Source of the DNA: CAISDA01 sp050258555 | GTDB taxonomy: Bacteria; Bacteroidota; Ignavibacteria; UBA10030; UBA8401 | DNA: 15,654 nt | NCBI GenBank assembly: GCA_050258555.1 | Contig: JBLMZA010000021.1 | Coordinates: forward strand, 1-15,654 | Direction: 5' to 3' | In this document: positions 1 through 5,783 of the stretch, in pieces | Numbering within the stretch: the first letter of the stretch is position 1 | How the letters are laid out: every line of letters starts with the position of its first letter | The notes under the pieces: generated by a model | Database searches by the model: none | What the model saw: only the letters and a program-made list of their open reading frames with translations | Told to the model about the DNA's origin: nothing | Made by a program: the position numbers and the translations under genes

Positions 1-596
1 AATCCGGCCAGTCCTTTGGTCGGATATCCCCGTCCGAAGTCGTTGTCAACTTCGATGTAGGAGGAAAGAAGCGATGGAGCTTTGGACTGAGCATCGGGAA
101 GAGCGCCTTCGGGCTGCGTGAGCCCATAGAGTCCCGGAATCATCTCGGCGATATAGACGTCGTATTCGTCTCCGCCGCCCGCACCGTGATCGGAAGCGGG
201 AGCAGGAAATCCGAAGTGCGAGACTTCACGCTGCCACACCGCATCGAAAATCTTCGCCGCAGAATCAACGAAGGCGCGCCATGTGCCTTCGATCCTGTTT
301 CCCTCGGCATCGACGAGCGCCGGAAGATTGACGCCAGTGGTATCAAAATGGATGCGGAAATGTCCGCGCGAACTCACGATACTCGTCTGCAGTTCCGGCC
401 GGAAAACGTCCATCAACTGTTGTTTCTCATTGAGCGCGCCCATGGAAAAGACGCGCAGCCGCTCCGGCGTTCCGCACCTCGGGCGCGTGATCGTCCCCGC
501 GCACAGAGGAGACGCCAGGAGGAGGACGAAGAGCATTGTTCCAACAAGGCGGGAATATCGGGCACCACCAATCATGGCGTCAGTATTGTTTCGCAT
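1..596 (-). CDS. Exported MXAN_6640-like putative metalloprotease, N-terminal part (3' end truncated by window edge)
   Basis: The minus-strand frame is open from ATG at 596 to the left edge, giving 198 residues with no stop. The N-terminus has basic residues and then a hydrophobic stretch (about residues 17-32, VGTMLFVLLLASPLCA) that reads as a Sec signal peptide. ATGs at 596 and 575 both keep it intact, and neither has a clear Shine-Dalgarno. The mature part has FRIHFDTTG, then DAVWQREVSHFGFPAPASD, GGGDEYDVYIAEM, YGLTQPEG and SYIEVDNDFGRGYPTKGL. From memory this string of motifs is characteristic of the MXAN_6640-type putative metalloproteases, where an HEFxH zinc site follows soon after the IDNDF motif. 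That site would lie beyond the left edge, so catalysis cannot be confirmed here. Such proteins often end in a T9SS sorting domain. An intrinsic terminator lies 12 bases upstream of the first ATG, so the gene needs its own promoter. Confidence 0.72.
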   Translation of the reverse strand, partial: MRNNTDAMIGGARYSRLVGTMLFVLLLASPLCAGTITRPRCGTPERLRVFSMGALNEKQQLMDVFRPELQTSIVSSRGHFRIHFDTTGVNLPALVDAEGNRIEGTWRAFVDSAAKIFDAVWQREVSHFGFPAPASDHGAGGGDEYDVYIAEMIPGLYGLTQPEGALPDAQSKAPSLLSSYIEVDNDFGRGYPTKGLAG

Positions 597-608
597 GAGA
601 AAAAAGAG

Positions 609-648
609 AAAAAGCCCCGCTCGAGCCTGATGCCGAACGGGGCTTTTT
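609..648 (-). terminator. Intrinsic terminator after the TRAP operon
   Basis: An 11-bp perfect inverted repeat (609-619 pairs with 638-648; arms AAAAAGCCCCG and CGGGGCTTTTT) encloses an 18-base loop. Read on the minus strand, the GC stem is followed by TTTTTCTCTTTTTT. It lies 49 bases beyond the stop of dctM and so ends the tatT-dctP-dctQ-dctM transcript. Because of the A/T arms it could also work on the plus strand, but there is no plus-strand gene here. It stops only 12 bases before the first possible start of the next gene. Confidence 0.85.
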
Positions 649-658
649 CAATGTCTGC

Positions 659-675
659 GACCCGCGTCGCGGGTC
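659..675. other. Short GC-rich hairpin next to the terminator
   Basis: GACCCGC (659-665) and GCGGGTC (669-675) form a 7-bp stem with a 3-base loop, between the dctM stop and the terminator at 609-648. It has no T-tract on either side, so it is not a terminator itself. It could protect the 3' end of the operon mRNA, but that is inference. The structure may simply be fortuitous in GC-rich DNA. Confidence 0.3.
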
Positions 676-697
676 AAAGAGCATAGAGACGAAAGCA

Positions 698-1993
698 TTA
701 CGGCATCACCGCCGCCGGCGCCTGGCGCGTGAGCTCGACCAGCCAGAGACTCAGTCCCGGCACATACGTGATGATGACGAGCGCAACAAGCAGCACCAGA
801 ATGAATGGCAACGTGGCCATCGCCACCTGCCCGATCGTCTTTTTGAACCGGAAGCTCGACATGAAGAGATTCATGCCCACAGGCGGCATCAGGTAGGCGA
901 TCTCGAGATTGGCCAGAAAGATGATGCCGAGGTGCACGGGATCGATCCCGTACTGCTTCGCGATCGGAACGATGAGCGGCACCACGACGATCGCCGAGAA
1001 AATCTCCATCATCATGCCGATCACCAGCAGGAACACATTCAACAGCATGAGAAAGACCGTCTTCGATTCCACATAGCGCCTGATGAGCTCGAAGAGCTGC
1101 TGCGGAATCTGCTGATCGATCAGAAAGCTCGTGAGCCCCATCGCCGTGGCGAGGATCATGAGGATCGCGCCGACCAAGACCATCGATTCGATCATGATGC
1201 GCGGCACGTCCGTCGTGAGCTTCAGGTCCTTATAGACCACGACTTCGACGATGAACACATAGAAGGCCGTCACGGCCGCGGCTTCTGTCGCCGTGAAGTA
1301 TCCGCCGTAAATGCCGCCGATGATGAAAAAGGGCAGCGGAATCTCCCAAGCCACATCCTTCAGCGCGCGCCACACACGCTTCAGATCGAAACGGTGGCGC
1401 TCGATGTGGAGCGAGACGCCCTGCTGGATCGAATAGACCGCCAGCACGAGCACGAGCAATATGCCCGGAATGATGCCGGCCTTGAAGAGATCGTCGATCG
1501 AGACTTCGGCGAACGTTCCGTAGAGAATAATGGGAAGGCTCGGCGGGAACAAGAGTCCGAGCGACCCGCTGGTGGTGACAAGACCGAGCGCGAATTTATC
1601 GGAATACTTTTCCGCCAGGAGGATCGGAAAGACCAGGCCTCCCAGCGCCACGATCGTGATGCCCGATCCTCCGGTGAATGCCGTAAAGATCGCGCAGCTG
1701 CTCAACACGACGATCGCCAGGCCCCCCGGCATCCAGCCGATCACCGCCTGCGCAAACGCCACCAGGCGCTTCGGCGCATTCGATTCGGCCAGCATGTAGC
1801 CAGCCACGGCAAAGAGCGGAATGGCCAGAAGCACGGGCTGGCTTGCCAGCCTGTAGAGTTCGATGATGACCGCGCTCGTGTCGATTTCCTGGAAGGAAAA
1901 GCCAAGGAGCGAGACGGCGCCGATGATCGAAAACAGCGGAGCGCCGAATGTGACAAGAATCAATAAGCCGATGACAACGACAAGAAAGGGCAT
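698..1993 (-). CDS. dctM: TRAP transporter large permease DctM (TatM)
   Basis: This 431-residue polytopic protein is the ion-coupled transport channel of a TRAP transporter (DctM family). Family landmarks are visible: an N-terminal PFLVVVIGLLILVTFGAPLF membrane segment, FTGGSGITIVALGGLVFPIL, LGLLFPPSLPIILYGTFAEVS, LFKAGIIPG, and near the C-terminus LMPPVGMNLFMSS followed by a last helix and ITYVPGLSLWL. Hydrophobic segments run throughout, consistent with the usual 11-12 helices, and the length is typical. I chose the ATG at 1993: the open frame extends upstream to 2119, but that 42-residue extension is His/Arg-rich, not hydrophobic, and overlaps dctQ. An AAGGAG (2005-2010) lies 11 bases before this ATG, inside the end of dctQ. 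The dctQ stop is 2 bases upstream, so the two subunits are probably translationally coupled. It is the last gene of the operon. Confidence 0.95.
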   Translation of the reverse strand: MPFLVVVIGLLILVTFGAPLFSIIGAVSLLGFSFQEIDTSAVIIELYRLASQPVLLAIPLFAVAGYMLAESNAPKRLVAFAQAVIGWMPGGLAIVVLSSCAIFTAFTGGSGITIVALGGLVFPILLAEKYSDKFALGLVTTSGSLGLLFPPSLPIILYGTFAEVSIDDLFKAGIIPGILLVLVLAVYSIQQGVSLHIERHRFDLKRVWRALKDVAWEIPLPFFIIGGIYGGYFTATEAAAVTAFYVFIVEVVVYKDLKLTTDVPRIMIESMVLVGAILMILATAMGLTSFLIDQQIPQQLFELIRRYVESKTVFLMLLNVFLLVIGMMMEIFSAIVVVPLIVPIAKQYGIDPVHLGIIFLANLEIAYLMPPVGMNLFMSSFRFKKTIGQVAMATLPFILVLLVALVIITYVPGLSLWLVELTRQAPAAVMP

Positions 1994-1995
1994 CG

Positions 1996-2514
1996 TTACA
2001 CATGCTCCTTTACTGTCCAGTTGCCGCGGACGATCTCGCTTGCGGCCTGTATGACCGAGACGAGGAAGCGGAAGGCAATGATGCCGTAGCCGATCGGAAT
2101 GATGATGATGAAATACCACGTCGGCTGATCGAGAATCAGGATCGAGCCGGCTTCGCGCTCATACTGCACGAAGGACGATGCGGCCTGGAGCAGATAATAG
2201 CACACGACGGCCGCAAAGATGTTCGTGATGATGAAGAAGAGTTTCCGCAGGCGCTCGGATATCAGGCGGCGGATGAATTCGATCTTCAGGTGGCGTCCCT
2301 GGCCCGTGGCGATCACCGCGCCAAGAAATCCCACCCACAAGACCATGTGGCGCAGGAAGATGTCTCCCCATTCAAGGCTCGTATGAAAGAGATTCCTGAG
2401 CGCCACCTGCCCGAATGCCATGAGGATCATGACAAACAGGAGCGCCACCAGGATCCATCCGGTGATCCGTTCGATCCAGCGGTCGAGTGCAAACAAGAGG
2501 TTCAACGCAGCCAT
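1996..2514 (-). CDS. dctQ: TRAP transporter small permease DctQ (TatQ)
   Basis: This 172-residue protein is the small membrane subunit of the TRAP transporter, which pairs with DctM in the inner membrane. Four hydrophobic segments are visible: about residues 18-36 (GWILVALLFVMILMAFGQV), 57-70 (MVLWVGFLGAVIAT), 92-110 (LFFIITNIFAAVVCYYLLQ) and 133-155 (YFIIIIPIGYGIIAFRFLV). Between helices 1 and 2 is VALRNLFHTSLEWGDIFLRHM, and after helix 2 GRHLKIEFIRRL; both match the DctQ family pattern of R-N-x-F, a W-x-[DE] motif and GxHxxI. The length is normal. The start lies 5 bases after the stop of dctP, and the stop is 2 bases before the dctM start. No convincing Shine-Dalgarno precedes it, which suggests translation is coupled to dctP. 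Confidence 0.93.
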   Translation of the reverse strand: MAALNLLFALDRWIERITGWILVALLFVMILMAFGQVALRNLFHTSLEWGDIFLRHMVLWVGFLGAVIATGQGRHLKIEFIRRLISERLRKLFFIITNIFAAVVCYYLLQAASSFVQYEREAGSILILDQPTWYFIIIIPIGYGIIAFRFLVSVIQAASEIVRGNWTVKEHV

Positions 2515-2519
2515 GTCCG

Positions 2520-3518
2520 TTATTTCACGCCTTTCTGGCGCGCTTCATTGACGGCTCCTTCGATGCGGTTCAAGAGATCCTGTGTATACATCTTCCCGAC
2601 AAGCGAGCGGCGCGCCGTGCGTCCGATTTCATCGTATGTGGCGGCTTCCTTCGGATCGGGCTTCGTGAACTGGATCTTGTTCTTTTTCAGCACATCCAGG
2701 CTCTTGATGTTGTCCTTGCGGCTCTGCTCGGTGAGCTTGCGCATGTAGATCCTGCCGTTCTTCAGAAGAATGTCCTGCAGATCCTTCGGCATCTTGTCGT
2801 ACATGTTCTTCGAGATGACGACGCTTCCGGCCGAGTTCGTGAGCGGATAGTCGAGCATGTACTTCACGGCCGTATACCACTGCAGCGACACGGTCGCAAG
2901 CGGCACCGAATAAAAGCCGTTGATCATCTTGGTCTGGACACTCTGGAGCACGTCCGTGATCGAAAGCGGAATGTAGTTGACGCCCATCGCCTTGAATGCG
3001 GCATCGGCCACCGGATCGCCTTCCCACGCCCACATCTTCACGTTCTTCATGTCGCTGACCTTGTAGACCGGCGTATTGGTGAAGACGTAGACGAAGCCCA
3101 CCTCGGCCCAGCCCAGAAGCACATAGCCGTTGCGCTCGAAGGCCTGCCGGAATTCTCCGTCGAACTTGTTCATCACATAGTCGACTTCGCCGTGGTTCTT
3201 GAAGAGAAACGGCATATCGAGTATGCGCACTTCCTTGGCGATCTCGCCCATGCCGACGCCCGTGATGCCGGCCGACTGGAACTGGTTCATGCGGATCTTG
3301 CGCAGCACGTCCTTTTCGTCGCCTGCCACGCCGCCGGCATAGATCTTGAAGCCGAGCCGCCCGCCGGATTCCTTGCGGATCGCCGCGTCGTATTCCTTCA
3401 TGATGTTGATCCACGTCGATCCTTCGGGAGCGAGCGTGGCGAACTTGATCGTAAACTGCTGTGCATATAATTGAGCGGCAAACAGAAGCGCAGCCGCCAT
3501 CATCGTGAGTGTTTTCAT
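2520..3518 (-). CDS. dctP: TRAP transporter substrate-binding protein, DctP/TatP type
   Basis: This 332-residue periplasmic binding protein captures ligand and delivers it to DctQM. The signal peptide is about residues 1-19 (MKTLTMMAAALLFAAQLYAQ, cleavage after LYA). The fold markers follow: IKFATLAPEGSTW (24-36), GFKIYAGGVAGDEKDVLRKIRMNQFQ (56-81), LDMPFLFKN (100-108), FTNTPVYKVSDMKNVKMWAWEGDP (146-169), MGVNYIPLSITDVLQSVQT (178-196) and GFYSVP (201-206). In most DctP proteins the segment after the sP-x-DlkG motif reads K-[IMF]-R, and that Arg binds the ligand carboxylate; here it is K161-M162-W163. The cleft is therefore probably not built for a simple carboxylate. This, together with the TatT gene upstream, places it in the TPAT group. 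AAGGA (3525-3529) lies 6 bases before the start, a good Shine-Dalgarno. The gene is 44 bases downstream of tatT. Confidence 0.92.
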   Translation of the reverse strand: MKTLTMMAAALLFAAQLYAQQFTIKFATLAPEGSTWINIMKEYDAAIRKESGGRLGFKIYAGGVAGDEKDVLRKIRMNQFQSAGITGVGMGEIAKEVRILDMPFLFKNHGEVDYVMNKFDGEFRQAFERNGYVLLGWAEVGFVYVFTNTPVYKVSDMKNVKMWAWEGDPVADAAFKAMGVNYIPLSITDVLQSVQTKMINGFYSVPLATVSLQWYTAVKYMLDYPLTNSAGSVVISKNMYDKMPKDLQDILLKNGRIYMRKLTEQSRKDNIKSLDVLKKNKIQFTKPDPKEAATYDEIGRTARRSLVGKMYTQDLLNRIEGAVNEARQKGVK

Positions 3519-3562
3519 GATTTGTCCTTCAAGAGAGAATGTGTGTATCAGGGAAAAGCGAG

Positions 3563-4435
3563 TTAGAACAATTCATCGGCGCGCGCGGCCAGGGCCCGCG
3601 CCTTGCGCTTGGCCACGGCATTCACCAGCATCTGCTCGGGCAGGATGTCATCGGGCGCCTCTTCGACCGTTTTCAGGAGCGAGAGGAAGAGCTCCTTGTC
3701 CTGCACCTGCACCGCGTAGCTTTTTGCCATGAATACATACGGAAGCAGCAGTTTATTGTTTCCGAGTTTGAAGCATTTTTCAAAATGCTCCTTGGCAAGC
3801 TCGGGCTTTCCCCCGAGCGCTCTGGGGATCGTGGCGAAGATCGTGCCGAAGTACATATGGGCGCTTCCGTAATAGAATCCTTCGTCGTTCGCGATGACGA
3901 ACTCCATGAGCGCATTGACTTTCGAGAGGTCACCGATCAACTCGGGATCGTTCATGCCGAGATTGACGAGGCTGCCCCAGGCATTGGCCGTCCAGAAGAT
4001 CGTTTCGACATCGTCCTTCGTGAAAGACTGCACGGCAGTGCGGAATGTTTCGGCATCCTGATCGAAGGCGGCGTCGAATTTTTTATTCTTGCGCAGCACC
4101 TTCAGTCCGTAATCTCGCGCGCGCTTGTAGAGCGCCTTGGCGCGCTCGGGATCCGTATCCTCGACGAACGAGAGCGCATAGCCCGTGTAACCCTGGACGA
4201 GCATCGTGCCGAGCTTGTCGTCATCGCCGTCTTTGGCGCGGTAGAGCGCCTCGACGAGTTTCAGATTCCCGGGAATGGCCTGTTCGGCAACGGTGAGATC
4301 GGGCTCTTCAAAGAGCGCGGCCATGCCGTAGGTGAGAATACCGGAAGTGGAATTGACTGCGACATTCTGGACAACGCCGCAGGACCAGCCCTGCAGGGCA
4401 AGGAAAAGGACAGGAAGATAGAGGATTCTTTTCAT
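3563..4435 (-). CDS. tatT: TRAP transporter TatT component (TPR-type lipoprotein)
   Basis: This 290-residue protein matches the TatT family, known from the Treponema pallidum Tp0956/Tp0957 pair. There a trimeric helical TPR-like lipoprotein docks the TRAP binding protein in the periplasm. The start is placed at ATG 4435; the frame is open to 4492, but only the MKRILYLPVLFLALQGWSC peptide gives a lipoprotein signal with Cys19. The -3 position is Gly, an unusual lipobox. Next come VVQNVAVNSTSGILTYGMAALFEEPD, LVEALYRAKDGDDDKLGTMLVQGYTGYAL and DPERAKALYKRARDYGLKVL. Later parts hold ETIFWTANAWGSLVNLGMNDPELI, the AHMYFGTIFATIPRALGGKPELAKEHFEKC segment, then LLPYVFMAKSYAVQVQD. These helical pairs suit TPR-like repeats. 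AAGG lies 5 bases before the ATG. It is the first gene of the operon and diverges from the glycerate kinase gene. Confidence 0.88.
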   Translation of the reverse strand: MKRILYLPVLFLALQGWSCGVVQNVAVNSTSGILTYGMAALFEEPDLTVAEQAIPGNLKLVEALYRAKDGDDDKLGTMLVQGYTGYALSFVEDTDPERAKALYKRARDYGLKVLRKNKKFDAAFDQDAETFRTAVQSFTKDDVETIFWTANAWGSLVNLGMNDPELIGDLSKVNALMEFVIANDEGFYYGSAHMYFGTIFATIPRALGGKPELAKEHFEKCFKLGNNKLLLPYVFMAKSYAVQVQDKELFLSLLKTVEEAPDDILPEQMLVNAVAKRKARALAARADELF

Positions 4436-4442
4436 GATGACC

Positions 4443-4473
4443 TTAAGATAGGGAAAAGGCCAAGAAAATTCAA
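4443..4473 (-). promoter_or_regulatory. Candidate Bacteroidota-type promoter for the tatT operon
   Basis: On the minus strand, TTG (4473-4471) and TATCTTAA (4450-4443) are separated by exactly 20 bases. This resembles the Bacteroidota sigma-ABfr pattern TTTG-N19-21-TAnnTTTG, although the last bases of the -7 box do not match. A transcript from here would start almost at the tatT ATG and would exclude the possible AAGG ribosome site. It is therefore one candidate only. Confidence 0.25.
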
Positions 4474-4476
4474 TTT

Positions 4477-4488
4477 GTTTTGCAAAAC
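4477..4488. promoter_or_regulatory. Perfect 12-bp palindrome, candidate operator between divergent genes
   Basis: GTTTTGCAAAAC is a perfect palindrome in the middle of the 73-base space between tatT (minus) and the glycerate kinase gene (plus). It overlaps the candidate -33 element for the plus-strand gene and sits just upstream of the one for tatT. The position suits a dimeric repressor or activator controlling both directions. No regulator gene is present in the window. The symmetry does not extend beyond 12 bp. Confidence 0.4.
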
Positions 4489-4510
4489 GCAAACTTTTTT
4501 AATACTTTAT
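4479..4510 (+). promoter_or_regulatory. Candidate Bacteroidota-type promoter for glycerate kinase
   Basis: TTTG (4479-4482) is followed after 20 bases by TACTTTAT (4503-4510), a partial match to the TAnnTTTG -7 box. The -33 element lies within the palindrome. If it is used, the transcript would begin about at the second in-frame ATG (4515), making the mRNA nearly leaderless. The box also overlaps the first ATG (4509). Evidence is spacing and partial consensus only. Confidence 0.22.
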
Positions 4511-5648
4511 GCGCATGAAATTCCTTCTCTCCCCCAACGCCCTGAAAGGCTCGCTCACCGCGTTCGAGGCCGCCTGCGCCATGCAGACGGGACTGGAACG
4601 CGCGCGTCCCGATGCCGATACGATCGCCGCACCGATTGCCGACGGCGGCAATGGCACGCTCGACTGTCTGGCTTCGGCGCTGCATGCCGACTACCGCACG
4701 ACGATCGTCAAGGGGCCCGTCGGATCGTTTTCCGTTCCGGCCGAATGGGGCATCACGCCCGAAAGCCGCATGGCCATCATCGAGATGGCGCAGGCATCGG
4801 GACTGCACCTTGTGGCGCCCGGACAGCTCGACGTGCTCCACGCCACGACGGCCGGCGTGGGGGAATTGATCCGTGAGGCGATGAATGAAGGATGCACAGA
4901 AATCATCCTCGGGCTCGGAGGCAGCGCCACCAACGATGGCGGTGCGGGATGCCTGCGCGCGCTCGGCGTCCGTTTTCTTGATGAAGCCGGCAGGGAAATT
5001 CCCGAAGGCGGAGCGGCTCTGGCCTCCTGCCGCTCGATCGATCGCACATGCATGGACGCGCGCCTGGAGCACACGCACTTTACGGTGCTCTCGGATGTCA
5101 AAAATCCGCTCTGCGGAAACGAAGGCGCAAGCGCGGTCTTCGGCCCGCAAAAAGGCGCACGCGCGGAGGATGTCCGGCTCCTGGATAAGGCGCTTCTGAC
5201 GTACGCCTCGGCAATCGAGCATTCGACCGGACGCCGTGTAGCCGATATTCCCGGGGCGGGAGCAGCCGGCGGTTTCGGCGCTGGACTCCTCGCCTTCTGC
5301 CCGCATGTGACATTCGTCTCGGGAATCGACTTCGTGCTCGATGCGCTCGGCTTCGATCTGCTCCTGAAAGAGTGCGATGCGGTGCTCACATCCGAAGGCA
5401 TGATCGACGAGCAGACCACATACGGCAAAGCCATTGCCGGGCTCTGCACACGCGCCCGAATGTACAACAAACCCGTTCACGCCTTCGTCGGCCGCATCGA
5501 AGGCGATGCCGGAGGGATCTGCCGCGCGCTGTCGCTTTCCTCGCTCACCGAAATCTCACCGCGCTCGATGCCTCACGAGGAAGCGCTGCGCCGCGCATCG
5601 GAGCTTCTGGCCGATTCAGTCTCCGCCTTTGCCGCGAAATCCGCGTGA
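4509..5648 (+). CDS. glxK: Glycerate kinase (GlxK/GarK family)
   Basis: This 379-residue cytoplasmic enzyme of the GlxK/GarK family phosphorylates D-glycerate with ATP, most often to 2-phosphoglycerate, feeding lower glycolysis. Family motifs run in order: SPNALKGSLTAFEAA (8-22), PIADGGNGT (42-50), GPVG (69-72), LVAPG (101-105), TTAGVGELI (113-121), LGLGGSATNDGGAGCLRALG (134-153), SDVKNPLCG (195-203), FGPQKGA (211-217), PGAGAAGGFGAGL (248-260), SGIDFVLDALGFD (271-283) and SEGMIDEQTTYGK (295-307). The length is normal. Two motifs vary: IADGG[ED]GT has Asn48, and the usual GEGRxD reads SEGMID, keeping the Glu and Asp. The start is ATG 4509 or 4515; both lack a Shine-Dalgarno. It diverges from the TRAP operon, and its last 33 bases overlap the convergent small gene at 5616-5783. 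No terminator is visible after its stop. Whether the product is 2- or 3-phosphoglycerate cannot be told. Confidence 0.92.
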   Translation: MRMKFLLSPNALKGSLTAFEAACAMQTGLERARPDADTIAAPIADGGNGTLDCLASALHADYRTTIVKGPVGSFSVPAEWGITPESRMAIIEMAQASGLHLVAPGQLDVLHATTAGVGELIREAMNEGCTEIILGLGGSATNDGGAGCLRALGVRFLDEAGREIPEGGAALASCRSIDRTCMDARLEHTHFTVLSDVKNPLCGNEGASAVFGPQKGARAEDVRLLDKALLTYASAIEHSTGRRVADIPGAGAAGGFGAGLLAFCPHVTFVSGIDFVLDALGFDLLLKECDAVLTSEGMIDEQTTYGKAIAGLCTRARMYNKPVHAFVGRIEGDAGGICRALSLSSLTEISPRSMPHEEALRRASELLADSVSAFAAKSA

Positions 5649-5783
5649 GGCCGCGCCGAGCGCCGCAAGCGCCAGCGCGAAGAGCACAATTGTCACGATC
5701 GTCGTGAGCACTTTGGTGATCACCATCACGGCAAGCGCGATGCAGATCACCACCAGGATGGTCACCGCCGCTGTTCTGTTCAC
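5616..5783 (-). CDS. Small two-segment membrane protein coupled to the RND pump gene
   Basis: This 55-residue frame starts at GTG 5783-5781, whose GTG overlaps the TGA stop of the RND pump gene (GTGA, 4-base overlap). AGGAG (5790-5794) lies 6 bases upstream. The other two junctions of the operon use the same overlap style, which argues that this is a real fourth gene. The product begins MNRTAAV, then has a hydrophobic run of about 35 residues (roughly 8-44) broken by a single Lys24 (MVITKVLTT), then ALGAASRGFRGKGGD. It reads as a short helical hairpin with a basic and glycine-rich tail. I recognise no family. By analogy with small partners of RND pumps such as AcrZ of E. coli it might modulate the pump, but there is no recognisable similarity. 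Its last 33 bases lie antisense to the end of the glycerate kinase gene. Confidence 0.6.
   Translation of the reverse strand: MNRTAAVTILVVICIALAVMVITKVLTTIVTIVLFALALAALGAASRGFRGKGGD

Noticed and set aside
932..1966. A 344-codon plus-strand frame opposite dctM
   Set aside because: It is a His/Asp/Arg-rich composition artefact with no membrane or domain pattern; the DctM family motifs are all on the minus strand.
1994..2119. N-terminal extension of dctM by 42 codons
   Set aside because: It overlaps dctQ by over 120 bases and begins with a His/Arg-rich stretch not found in the DctM family. The ATG at 1993 starts at the first membrane segment and has an AAGGAG upstream.
2487..3470. A 327-codon plus-strand frame opposite dctP
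   Set aside because: Antisense shadow of a complete binding-protein gene, with no signal peptide or motifs of its own.
3539..4876. A 445-codon plus-strand frame crossing tatT, the divergent gap and the start of glycerate kinase
   Set aside because: It runs antisense to tatT and out of frame with glycerate kinase, crosses a promoter region and shows no recognisable domain.
4470..5480. A 336-codon minus-strand frame opposite glycerate kinase
   Set aside because: The plus strand carries all glycerate kinase motifs in order; the minus frame is compositional only.
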